Of a DNA stretch of 64,000 bases, positions 31,130 to 42,775 are shown one piece after another. The translations under genes were made by a program, and so were the position numbers. The DNA is taken from NCBI GenBank assembly GCA_030386875.1, contig CM059575.1, positions 14,346,293-14,410,292 on the forward strand, read 5' to 3'. Origin of the DNA: Morinoia aosen. Lineage: Eukaryota; Arthropoda; Malacostraca; Amphipoda; Talitridae. Numbering within the stretch: position 1 is the first letter of the stretch; every line of letters begins with the position of its first letter. The notes beneath the pieces are model-generated. The model saw nothing but the letters and a program-made list of their open reading frames with translations, was not told the DNA's origin and did no database searches.

Positions 31130-33885
31130 ATTAAGGGTACACTGAGGAATTCGGTATCTATGATACCGCAAACTCAGATGAAAGCGTAACGGATACCAAA
31201 CAGATAAATATACAGTACATCCTATGTTTCTTAAGAAGCGGACACCAAACAAATATTTCAATAACTATATAAATAAATACACAACGGTTATTATTAGGTT
31301 AGATTTAGTTTATTGTCACAGATTTCAGGATTATTGATTTACAGAGAAATATACTCAGCGTCTCACCACAGCTCATTAAAGCATTAAATATTTCCGAAAA
31401 TTATGACCTGATGCCCTATGAAGGAAAATGCTTCATCAGCGCCACTTGTGACTCATTAGAACGTCCCTCCTTTTAAAGACGATACTATCCAAAACAGTCG
31501 AAAAAAACAATTGCAACGGTCGTACAGAAGTTGCGATTGACTACACATCGTAGGAAGTTACGTGATACACACATGCCATGTTGTCACGGCTGAACTTCAA
31601 CTACCTTACTTGCAACGTTGAGTTAGATTTGAAAACAAACAACGAAAAGAGAAAACAACGAAAAGAGCCTATCATTCAGGAGCAAGGAATACCTTTCTGG
31701 CATTGTTTAAACTTAAACACATTAAACGAGGTTCTCGTAACTAAAATACCGTGACTAAATCGGTTATGAATGAAGTAGTGTGCGGTATTGTGAATGCTGT
31801 AACGAAAATGTACTAGAGAAGTAATCCCATTTGAAAACAAATAATAATTGACATAGAAAAAGCTCATGAACTGGGTAACCAGATTTGATTTCTAAAGAAA
31901 CCTTGCACCTAACATAGATCTAATAGTCTGTGACAAAGTTTTTGAGTTCTCGAGAGCAGCTTTTCATGAACTGCTATGATTTAGCGTCGTGTTCAATCAC
32001 ACAATTGACTGCAATGAAGGTAGAAGAACGAATTAGTTACGTTTTTATACTTCCGAGAAAAATGTAGTAAGCATTTCTAAATATTGGGGATTATCCCCAA
32101 TATTTATCCCAATATTTATCCCAATATCCCCAGTTGTGTCTTGTTTTATTTACGGTTATAGTGGAATTATTTTAAGAAAGGCCTGAAAAGTTAAATATTA
32201 CGAGAAATGCCAAATGGAAATGCCGAAGCGAAAAATCAAATGTTGAGAGAAAAGTTAAATGTTAAGAGAAAAGTCAAATATCATGTCAAAAGCTTTTTAG
32301 CTATTGTGACACATGCTGTTATGATCAGAGCGGTGAAATGGTGGTTTGAAGTAGCAAAAAAATCAGGTTGAGTAGTTTAATTCATTTCCTCAACACTCAT
32401 TGGAAGTTTTACTAGAGACCTCATTACTCAGTTTTCGTTGCGACAGCTAAGAATTCAAGCATTATAGAGGTTTGCCAACACTTCTGCTGTAAATCAGAAA
32501 TTGAAGCCTACTATTTCTAGAAGAGTAGTGTAAGGCTTTAGGTGATGGTTATCATAAATTAATTGCGAAATCATGAAGAACGTAGCCCTGCATCGTCCAC
32601 ATTAAGTTGCTGACGATAATCTTGTTGAAGTCTCATACGTTGTCTAATGAAACTCAAACTGTATTCAAGTTTATGGCAAATGAAAGCCTGTACATTTCCA
32701 ATAGAGGTTTTACTCGTGAACTCTTGATTTGAGAGAACATGTCGTCATTCTCCCTGAAATTGTTTTTTTTTAAGACGTAAATTCTTAATGTTGACAAGTT
32801 ACTACGACATAAGTACATGTAGCATCACTGGAATAACCAAGTCAAGCTTCGACCTGTGCAGACAGTGCAGCAGCGTTGAGCGTGCATCACCCCTCAAAGA
32901 CTAGGAATTTATAGAGAAGGCCGTAAACTTACCAATATCCCTTTTCAAGCTTCAATACGTAACACAAATAATTTTTCCTAAAACCTCGTATGCTTATCAA
33001 GGCTACAGTGAACAATCTGGCCATCGAGAGCTGCAATCTTTACAGAAAAGCTACGATCTTCTAACGCAAAACGAACACTCGAGAAACTAAGCCGAGTTCG
33101 TAATCCTTCGAGAAAAATTCTCCTATTGATCAAGAGAAATAAAAATTTATCTAGGCTTGAACAGAAAGTAAAATCAAGTATACTTTAGTCGCTGCACCGG
33201 TTGATAAACATCACACAGTCTCCCACTGAAGGCGAACCATCACTGAGCACGACACCAGCTGGACCGATAATATTTTCGTCCCTTTTGTTAACAGAAGCAA
33301 TCGCGTACGTAAGACTGATAAGATAACTGGTGTCGGTTGAACGCTGTTAAGAGAGCGAGGAATTGATAATTCTGAACCTCCTACTTTTACGAACCAACGT
33401 TAGTGAAAAAAGCTGCCAGCTTTAACAGTCAAGTTAAACTGTTGCAAAATTTTAGATGTTTCGCGTAGAAATGTGAAACTTTACATGCATTCTAAGTGAA
33501 TGAAAGCTATATCAATAAACTTTAAGAAATACGTTTGCCGTGTGCAATGCATCAACTCTCTTAGTCGTAGTATTATTGATAAAAAAATGTTGCGTGCTAG
33601 AGAAGTACTAAAATGAGTTACTTGATGTATATGCCGTAAAATAATTACATTTGATAGTTATTATTATTTGCGCCACGCGTGCTGGTATTCACCACTCGGC
33701 TGGAAGTACTTATTTAAAGCGTTGACTTGAGCGGGCACTAAAATAAATAAATTCAGTTTTTCTCTTTTTCTCCTGGTGACTACTTTAATTTCTAAACTCG
33801 AATATTCTCTAAGATTATAAAAACATTACGCTCGACAATTCACTCAGAACCGTAACAAAACTAAATTATTAAATTAGATCTTCGT
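31130..33885. other. No supported gene
   Basis: AT-rich spacer. Only tiny local repeats were noted: 'acaacgaaaagagaaa' duplicated at about 31638-31665, and a 'tatccccaatatttatccc' run at 32091-32135. There is no gene or element end. Confidence 0.45.
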
Positions 33886-33889
33886 TCAA

Positions 33890-34178
33890 GCTTCCCTGAC
33901 TGCAACGAAGGTAGGGTTTCCTACTCCTCAAAGAGAGGAAGGAAGATAGCACCATTTAGTGTGAAATTAAGGGAATGAGGAATCTTCCCCAAGGGAAAGC
34001 AGAATCTTCTAGTTCAACAGCCATTTGAGATAGAAGTTCATGAAACAAGATAAAAGTTGAAGAAGAAAGTACCAGGGGCTGAAAAACAGGACAGCAGTGA
34101 ACCGAAAAAAGACTCAAAACAAAAATCTTGTCTATTTCAACAGAAGGAAGGCCTACTTAAGCTTTAGCTCGGGACCTC
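33890..34178 (+). repeat. Dispersed repeat copy, related to 46070-46348
   Basis: Starts near 'aagcttccctgactgcaacg', passes 'aaagagaggaaggaaga.agc' and 'agaagttcatgaaacaagat', and ends in 'tagctcggga'. About 75-80 percent of positions look shared with 46070-46348 by eye. The frame that is open in the 3.5-kb copy is closed here. Confidence 0.7.
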
Positions 34179-34179
34179 A

Positions 34180-35570
34180 CGTATTCCGTTGGGAACACTA
34201 ATTCTCATTAATACAATAGTTGTATCCCCCTAAAAGGGAACAACACCAAACGAACTCATGATCAATGAAGAAATGAGATTTAGGCAGTTATTTTTTCGTC
34301 AGTTTATCCCATATTTTTCGTATTTGTGTTAGTTTTTATGCAAACTGTTGTGAACAACATAAGATGTAAGAAGATGATCTTGTACTTTGCCACCATTAAC
34401 AAAACCTGTATATGCTCTAGTTGTTCTCATGATGGGTAGGTACATTCGACATGTCGGGAAAATCCAAATCCGTACGGAAGTATCCTTTGATTATGAAAAC
34501 AGATATTCTGTTAATTCCTTGTAAGACGAAGTTGTTGCATCAAATTTGGACACTTTGAAGCACACCTGGAGAGGGTTTTCAAAAATCTTAGTACGTCGTA
34601 TAGGTACAGTAGGTAGAGGAAATTTCTCTGTTGACTTGGTCTCCTTGCCCTTTTTTCTCGTCAATATCTTCATATTTAAGCCTTTTTCTAATAATATGAG
34701 TGTAGACAACACATATATACCTTGTAGAGATGCCAGATGCAGTGTGCTCAAGTTTTATTTGATAAGATAACCCATGAAGAATTTGATTAACCAACACATC
34801 GTATTGTAGCCAAGCTGACATGGAAATTTTGCAACCCGCTCTACAACCACGAAAACGTCTTATTTTCATTCTAAATCCTGTCCCTGATTATTGCACTCCT
34901 TAAAACGCTGCCAAACTGCTGTACATACCTATTTTTCGGTAATTTCCGAATGTGCCGCCGTACACTTGAACCTAATTTTCGGTACTTTGTCTGGTCCTTG
35001 GAAAAATGCAACCAAAACTAAAAATAACCGAACAATCGTGCTTAAACCTCTCGGTTACTGGTTAGCCATTGCAAATGTCTACCCCCATGCGTTTGAATTG
35101 ACTTGGCGGAGTTTAATGTGCAACAGTTAGATTCAGGGCTTCATGTCTGGTTGGGTTACGGAAGTGACAACAATGCAGCTAAAATGCGAGATGCCGTGCA
35201 GATGATGCAGCGCCGACAATATCAACAGAACATTTCTGAACAAAAAAAAGGTTCGCCGCAAAACAAAGTTTGGTTAATCGCGAAGTCGTCATTCTCCCTG
35301 TCTCCGGTGAACACATAAGGAATTTTCATAATGCTGCTGACCGACCAGCAGTCACAAACTCAATAGCCCTAAATGCTTAATCAAAATTTAATAAGAACAA
35401 GATATAGCCATTGCTATTTTTTACTGCTATTTTCAAAACTGCTTATGCAATTGACGTTAAATTTGAGTTGGATATTGAACTTGTTTCAGCTTAACCGATC
35501 GCGGTCAGCGAGTTAATAATACGTACTTGGGAAAAAAAATTTGGATGAAAAATTAAGTTAAGAGAGAATT
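34180..35570. other. No supported gene
   Basis: Several short frames occur on both strands, but none shows a recognisable motif or splice context. Composition is as in the flanks. Confidence 0.4.
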
Positions 35571-35579
35571 AAAGCCGTC

Positions 35580-36117
35580 TGTCATTATACAGTTTAATAC
35601 GCTCACGGAAATTAAATATTCTGCTCCAAAGAATCATTAAAGGAACACATTTAAAAACGTTTTACACGAATGACATTCTGCTCGCTGAGGCGTAATTTTC
35701 GAATTATTCAACTTTGAAGTTTTCGGAACGTCGTAAATAAAAGTGAAGGAACGGACTTGTAAATATGCTGTAGTACGGTATTGACGTAACGATGGGTGAT
35801 GTTAGGTTAGGTTATGTTAGGTTAGTTAAATAAACTAACCTAAAATAACAAATCAACCTAAAATAGCTTAAATTAACTTACCCAAACCGACGCTGGTTTT
35901 TTCCGCCAAAAAAGTGGACGTGACCCAACAATGCGGCGACTAAGAAACCTACTACATAATGTCATTCCTATCTGAACGTAATTATTGTTATATCTCGAAA
36001 ATAACGCATCAGCGAGCAGAATGTCATTCAGGCAAAACATTTTTAAACGTATTCCTTTGGTGATTCTTTGGAACGGAATTTTTAATTTGCGTGAGCGCAT
36101 TAAACTCCATTATGACC
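35580..36117. mobile_element. Foldback element F1, 8-bp TSD AAGCCGTC
   Basis: The inverted arms are about 140 bp. The outer end reads GGTCATAATGGAGTTTAATG on the right, with the diverged copy TGTCATTATACAGTTTAATA on the left. Inside are the family-wide segments 'aagaatca.taaaggaacac' and 'gacattctgctcgctga'. The 8-bp repeat AAGCCGTC flanks it exactly (35572-35579, 36118-36125). The middle, about 250 bp, contains degenerate 'ttaggttaggtta' DNA and no transposase. Confidence 0.88.
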
Positions 36118-36125
36118 AAGCCGTC

Positions 36126-37300
36126 TCCATCATAATTTTAATGGATGTTTTGATATTTGTCCCACGGTAAGAGGAAAGTTCAAGTTGTATGATTAGTGAA
36201 AGTTATAAATTACTGCCTTAGGCGAAAAATATAAGAATTGAAACGTTATGGGCAGAAATTTTCTAGTTGTACTTCATGAGATTTCAAAGGAGTATTATAT
36301 TCATGGTGAATAAAATACCCACAGATGAGATCAGAAAATTCCTTGTCAACCGCACATAAGAAAAACAGACAATCGTCTGCGATTGCAAGGAAAGACTTTA
36401 TTTCAAATTGAAATGCAATATTGAGAAAAAGGTTTGTATGATATTGTTGAAGATTAATAATGAGTGAAACTTTTTGAAATCACTGTGAGATATAGTAAAT
36501 GAAAACATGAATTGTAAGGGAACGCGAAAAATTAGACAGCGATTCGTGTAAACTACAGACACGAAGGAGTTACTTTATTAAGTGATTCATGAATGCGGTA
36601 GGATCTCTGTTCACTGGACTTCTGTATACTGAACACAGAATCGATCAAAAAGAAATCAATCACACAAACAAACAAAGAATGATCATTTAATGCTATCAAT
36701 GATTCATATGCGGATAAGTCTATGCACGGATGACTAATCACTTACACCAATAGGCGACTTTTTTGCAATGCAGTGAATCTAAACTAATGAGCAAATTATG
36801 TAAGGGAAATTTACATCAGTAGCTTTGTTCCAACACATGATAGAAGCATGAAAAATTTTCCTACAAAACTTGTTCAATGAGGAAAGTCAATATAATTAAA
36901 CTTGTGGTGTATCTTCTCAACGATATTAGAAATAAGCACTTTTAGTCTATTTACACCTGTGCATTGCAAGTTAGGAAATGTAAACTTTCACAAACCATAA
37001 TTTCGGAGACGTTGACTGATAAAGTGAGCACTATATCGATGGTCGTTCACACCATTTCAATGGTCGTTCGTTCATAACGATCGTAATAATCAATTTTTTA
37101 ATCGTAGATACGTCCAATTACGAATTTGATAGTAAAAACAGAGGGAAGCCTTTAATTTGATATACATACTTTCTTTTAGGTGAACATCTTATTTACGACT
37201 TGTGAGCTTCATTTCAGCGCCAAAACGTACCGGCGCAACGCGGCGGTGCTAGGCTGCTGTGAGGCATAGAGGCAGTGTTAAGTTGCATCACCGGTAAATG
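36126..37300. other. No supported gene
   Basis: AT-rich spacer between foldback elements; no signal apart from a small palindromic 'atggtcgttcgttcataacgatcg' area near 37060. Confidence 0.4.
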
Positions 37301-37304
37301 TGAA

Positions 37305-39318
37305 GGAATGGACAGTAATTGATTTTCCACTTTTCGGTGCCTAAACATACGGTCAATGTGATGCGTGATGTGATCAAAGGAAATGGGGATTGTATTCCCA
37401 AGAATCACTAAAGGAACCCATTTAAGAACGTTTTACATGAATGACATTCTGCTCGCTGATGCGTTATTTTAGAATTATTCAGCTTTAAAGTCATAGGTGA
37501 AATCGCTTTCCCGCGCAAAATGTGCAACACAAGAATACGACCAGGTTGGGTCGGGAAAGGCATAGTTAGGATCATGAGGTATTAAAGTTTTCGGCAGAAC
37601 TTCGTAGATATGAAAGACTGAAAGAAATTGTTAATAAAATAATAAGAAATATTGTTATCAGTAATAACACGAAAAAGTTAACGTACTATTTCTCGTACTT
37701 GGTGCTTTTGACATTTTTTTTAGTCGTCATTATTACGTCGTCACCTTTACAGTCAGCTCATAGATGGCGCCACCCGGTACCATCACCTTCACAGTCAGCT
37801 CATAAATGGCGCCACCCGATACGGCCGCCGCCATCATGGAGCAGATGTAAACACGATTGTTGACGTGACCTTAATGGGTTGCTTTCAACCTTTATTTATA
37901 ATTTTCACTAGAAGAACTGTGGCTTCCCCTCACGACCCAACCTCTATACGTTTGTAATAGGGGGTTAGCTTCCGTTATTAATTTAATTAGCTTCCGTTAT
38001 TAATTAAATTCCGCTTGACGCACCCGCTTCCTTGGCACGCGAAAGCCAAGTTCAAAGTTGAATAATTCTAAAAAAACGCATCAGCGAGCAGAATGTCATT
38101 CATGTAAAACGTTCTTAAATGGGGTCCTTTAGTGATTCTTGGGAATAAAATTCCCATTTCCTTTGATCACATCACGCTTCACATTGACCAAACATACTTA
38201 ATCAGATTGAAATAAACAAGTTTTCTTCTATGCACTTTCCGTCTGAAATGAGTATTTTACGAGTTATAGCGGTAAATTACTTACCGCAACTTAAGTGTTT
38301 GAAGCGGAAAGAACTGCATCGAGCGCGTCGGACGGGTAGACTACGATGTACTCTTCCTTCCGACGTGCTCGAATGATCGAGCGCATTCCCGCCATCTAAG
38401 ACGAAAATTAACATACCGCTTAAACTCGTTATTTTTGGGTGATAACCTTTATTGTGTTATTAACTAAAAGATCCTAGAAGTGGGTTCAGGCTCCGCGGGG
38501 TCGGCTAATAATAAATTACAAAGTACCCAAACGTACTCTTAACAGCTCAATCGCGCAACAAATAAAACCTGCCGCTCTAACTCGTAAAATATTCATTTGC
38601 CGCAAAAAGTGTATCGAAGAAAGTAGTTTATTTCGATGTTATTACCATGATTCAAGCAACAAAAATTCAAAAATCGATTAGTAGCAGTTTATTCGATCGC
38701 ATTCGTCATCAAAGACGAAAATTAACATACAACTACAACTCGTAAAATACTCATTTCAGACATAGTATTAGTCGGTCAATATTGGGTAAATTGGTAGCGT
38801 TGGTCAGTAATCGATTTTCCACTTTTCGTTACCTAGAAATAGGTAATTAGATCTAAATAAACAATTTCTCTTCTATGCACTTTCCGTTGGAAATGAGTAT
38901 TTAACGAGTTATGGCGGTAGGTTTAGTTTCATCTTTGATGACGAATGCGCTCGAATAAACAGCACCTCATCGATTTTTGAGTTTTGGTTGCTTGAATCAT
39001 GGTAATTACATAAAAATAAACCACTTTTCTTCTATACCTTTTTTTCGTCAAATGAGTATTTAACGAGGTATAGCGGTAGGTTTGGTTTCGTCTTTGATGA
39101 CGATCGGGCTGGAAGCGAGACTTCATAGCAGCGTCTCCATACCACGGGATCGATGAATTTCTTTCCGCTTCAAACACTGGAGTTGCGGTAACTAATTTCC
39201 ACTATAACTTGTAAAATATTCATTTCCGACGGAAAGTGCATAGAAGAAAACTTGTTTATTTCGATCTAATTAACTTGGGTTAGACACCGAAAAGTGGAAA
39301 ATCGATTACTGACCAACG
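37305..39318. mobile_element. Larger foldback element F3, hit by F2 in its left arm
   Basis: The right arm (39163-39312) is inverted relative to the left arm, which is split into 37308-37350 and 38198-38312 by element F2. Shared landmarks are 'cagtaatcgattttccac', 'cttctatgcactttccg' and 'gtgtttgaagcggaaag'. A further copy of the arm edge lies inside at about 38780-38930, and a second inverted pair ('gattcaagcaac') lies at 38650 and 38990. No protein is encoded. The outer ends and the target duplication are not resolved. Confidence 0.7.
37351..38189. mobile_element. Foldback element F2, 8-bp TSD AAACATAC
   Basis: The ends GGTCAATGTGATGCGTGATG and its inverse are flanked by AAACATAC on both sides (37343-37350, 38190-38197). 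The arms run about 150 bp, with 'gtattcccaagaatcact' next to the family core 'gacattctgctcgctgatgc'. The centre has a direct repeat, 'cagtcagctcat.atggcgcc' (about 37750 and 37793). No coding capacity. Confidence 0.92.
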
Positions 39319-39328
39319 CTACACATTT

Positions 39329-40658
39329 ACCCTATATTGAGTTTAATGTTGTCAACGATATTCCTAATTTCGTTGCCAAGAATCAATAAAGGAACACATT
39401 TAAAAACGTTTTACATGAATAACATTCTGCTCGCTGATGCGTTATTTTCGAATTATTCAACTTTGAAGTTGGCTTTCACGAGCCTAGGACGCAAGCGCGC
39501 CAAGCGTAATTTAATTTGTCACGGAAGCTAACCCCCTATTACAAACGTAAAGAGGGTGGGTCGTGAGGGGGAGCCACAGTTCTTCTGGTGAAAATTATGG
39601 TCAATGTATAGTTTCCCTTCGGCAGGGAAATTAAAGATGTCGTTGCTGATAATCACTAAATGAGCACATTTAAAAACCTTTTACATGAATGGCATTATGC
39701 TCTCTGATGCGTTATTTCCGAATTATTTAACTTTGAAGTTGGTGCGGGCGCGCGCGCGCGCCCGCGCCGTAATTTAGTTAATAAGGGTAGTTAACCCGCC
39801 TATTACAAACGTAAAGAGGTTGGGTCGTGAGGGTTAGCCACAGTTCTTTTAGTGAAAATTATAAATAAAGGTTTCTAGTGACGTTTGTTTACATCGACTG
39901 GAAGATGATGGGCGCCGCCATGGGCGCCGCCATCTTTGTGCCGATGTAAACAAGATTGCGATCGTCACCCTAACGGGTGGGTTAGAAGCTTTATTTATAC
40001 TTTTCACTAAAAGAACTGTGGCTAACCCTCACGACCCAACCTCTTTACGTTTGTAATAGGGGGTTAGCTTCCATTATTAATTAAATTACGCTTGGCGCGG
40101 TCACTTCCTGTGGCGCGCGACAGCCAACTTCAAAGTTAAATAATTCGGAAATAACGCATCAGAGAGCATAATGCCATTCATGTAAAAGGTTTTTAAATGT
40201 GCTCATTTAGTGATTATCAGCAACGACATCTTTAATTTCCCTGCCGAAGGGAAACTATACATTGACCAAAATTATAAATAAAGGTTCCTAGTGACGTCCG
40301 TTTATATCAGCTCCAAGATGGCGGCCACCCGGTACCCGGCCGCCATCTTGGAGCTCATATAAACGGACGTCACTAGAAACCTTTATTTATAATTTTCACT
40401 AAAAGAACTGTGGCTCCCCCTCACGACCCAACCTCTTTACGTTTGTAATAGGGGGTTAACTTCCGTTATTAATTAAATTACGCTTGGCGCGCTTGCTTCC
40501 TAGGTGCGCGAAAGCCAACTTCAAAGTTGAATAATTCGAAAATAACGCATCAGCGAGCAGAATGTCATTCATGTAAAACGTCCTAAAATCCTCCATATTA
40601 CCTATTTATGGCAGCGAAATTATTAAAATCGTTTACAACATTAAAGTCAATATTGACC
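39329..40658. mobile_element. Older foldback element F5, interrupted by F4
   Basis: Right end 'cattaaagtcaatattgacc' (to 40658) and left end 'ccctatattgagtttaatg' (from about 39329) are a worn inverted pair. The arms continue through the family core 'gacattctgctcgctgatgc' at both ends. The left terminus has changed, and no target duplication is visible. Element F4 sits inside it with its own perfect 8-bp duplication. The centre at 40290-40375 is a near-perfect hairpin with ~39-bp arms around 'aagatggcggccacccggta'. Confidence 0.75.
39599..40267. mobile_element. Foldback element F4, 8-bp TSD AAAATTAT
   Basis: Ends GGTCAATGTATAGTTTCCCT and the exact inverse are flanked by AAAATTAT at 39591-39598 and 40268-40275. 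Arms of about 300 bp are nearly identical except for a GC-rich insert after 'ctttgaagttgg', which differs between the arms (a CG dinucleotide run on the left at about 39744-39762). It lies in the left half of F5 at 'gtgaaaattataaataaag'. No coding sequence. Confidence 0.93.
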
Positions 40659-40659
40659 T

Positions 40660-41387
40660 ATTAGTCTGCGAAACCAAACCTGTAAAGTAATTTTTCAAAA
40701 TATTGACAAAATTCTTAATTTAACAGTTCTCAATTAGTCGGTGGATTCGAATGCATCAGCTGCGTGAACCTGTCTATTTCATGATTTTGAGGTATACTAT
40801 AAATGTACAATTTTTGACAAGTGAGGTGTGATGGTTGCTAAATGAAAATTTGGGGGAGTGACTCACGACAAACGATACCACTTAAATCAAATGCCACTGT
40901 TATAAGATCGCTACGGGCCTGAACATTTGAAAAATAATTACGATCATGTATGTTGAACAGAACTTCCATGAACACATTTTTTTGATACACTGCTATTTTT
41001 ACAAATGGCTAATATATGCTAACAATACGTTCAGAGATTTATTCAAATTCAAATAAGTCATTCTTAATTCTTATATTATTAGCTGTAAAACACTTACCCT
41101 TAAATTTGTACTAATATATGTATAGTTCGGAAGTCAAAATACATGGAAGTTATTAAAGGAGAGGATATACTATACGAAAACACCTGCACGCAAGTAAACA
41201 AATTTACGAACACTTACTGAAAAAAATTGAAAGTCGGAAATCGAAACGATTAACGAAAGTGTGGAAATAACTATCTGTAATATGTCCTAAAAATTAGCCC
41301 GTGACTTTATCAAAATAAATTTGTAGTTGATGAAAGTTTGGCCGGAGGAAACTTATCGAACTCAAAGTAGGTATATAATAAATATTT
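40660..41387. other. No supported gene
   Basis: AT-rich spacer between foldback elements; nothing recognised. Confidence 0.45.
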
Positions 41388-42062
41388 GGTCAATGTGAAG
41401 TGTAATGCAACCACGGAAAATAAGAATTCCGATCTTAGGAATCACTTAAGGAACCCATTTAAGAAGGTTTTACATGAATGACATTCTGCTCGCTGATGCG
41501 TTATTTTCGAATAATTGAACTTTGAAGTTGGCCTTTGCGCCAAAGGAAGCGAGCGCGTGAAACGGAATTTAATTAATAACGGAAGCTATTACAAACGTAA
41601 AGAGGTTGGGTAGTGAGGGGGAGGCACAGTTCTTCTAGTGAAAATTATAAATAAAGCTTCTAACCCACCCATTAGGGTGACGACCGCAATCTTGTTGACA
41701 TCGGGTCCAAGATGGCGGCGCCCATGGTGGTCGCCATCTTTGACCCGATGTAAACAAGATTGCGGTGGTCACTTAAATGGGTGGGTTAGAAGCTTTATTT
41801 ATAATTTTCACTAGAAGAACTGTGCCTCCCCCTCACGACCCAACCTCTTTACGTTTGTAATAGGGGGTTAGCTTCCGTTTATAATTCAATTACGCTCGCT
41901 TCCTTTGGCGCGGGAAGGCCAACTTCAAAGTTCAATAATTCGAAAATAAAGCATCAGCGAGCAGAATGACATACGCGTAAAACGTTCTTAAATGGGTTCC
42001 TTTAGTGATTCCTAAGATCGGAATTCTTATTTTCCGTGGTTGCATTAAACTTCACATTGACC
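41388..42062. mobile_element. Foldback element F6, 8-bp TSD AAATATTT
   Basis: Ends GGTCAATGTGAAGTGTAATG and the inverse, flanked by AAATATTT at 41380-41387 and 42063-42070. The arms of about 290 bp contain the family core, the block 'ctattacaaacgtaaagagg', and the 'agttctt.tagtgaaaatta' block. The short unique centre holds 'aagatggcggcgcccatgg'. No open frame. Confidence 0.93.
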
Positions 42063-42070
42063 AAATATTT

Positions 42071-42770
42071 TTAATCTAATTTATTTTCTCTGAAATAATC
42101 ATGCAAATTTGAATTTTTGAAGTAAAACTTTGTGGAATTACTAAAAACACGACCTACAAGTTTTCACATCACTTTTCTTAATTGATTTATACTTGATTAA
42201 ATTTCTACCGAAGAAAGATTATTATACATGAAGTCAGTGTATGGTGAACACTTTCAGTTTCGTTTTCTTTTAGATCGTTATTTACCTTAAATATTACAGT
42301 TTTGTGTATCATGTACCAAAGAGAAAGAGGTGTTTCTATTCGTTGATTTCAATTCAAACCAAGTCAAATTTATTACATGTAGACGCTACAGCCGAACGTT
42401 ACACTAGTGACGAAGCATAACCTTTTTATACAGTAAATAAAAAAAGGTTTCAAAAATTCTACTGTACATTTTAATGGAAGAAAATAAACGGGTGCTATAC
42501 TAAAGCGTTAGGTGTATCGCCATATATCACATACCCAGGTGCAATTTGATACGTAGAAATTAAGTGATTATAGCTAAATTACATGTATGGAAATAAGTAA
42601 TATCCATTTGCAGCCTAACCTAACCTCAAACTAGAGTACTAGCTAAAGGTAGATCTCCTGCTATAGTGAGGTAGATTTCACGCTATAGCAGCACCAATAA
42701 ACGTTCATGTTGAAGTTGCAATAATTGTGCCGATGGTTTATCCATGTATCCGCACCACTCTTCATTATAG
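42071..42770. other. No supported gene
   Basis: AT-rich spacer; nothing recognised. Confidence 0.4.
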
Positions 42771-42775
42771 ACCGA

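Noticed and set aside
34491-34869. Overlapping frames on both strands near 34.5-34.9 kb
   Set aside because: No motif, no splice signals, composition as in the spacer.
35795-35835. TTAGG-like runs as insect telomere sequence (also at 42905-42990 and 29890-29960)
   Set aside because: The repeats are short, mixed with TTATG and TTAAG, and lie inside transposable elements, so they are not a telomeric array.
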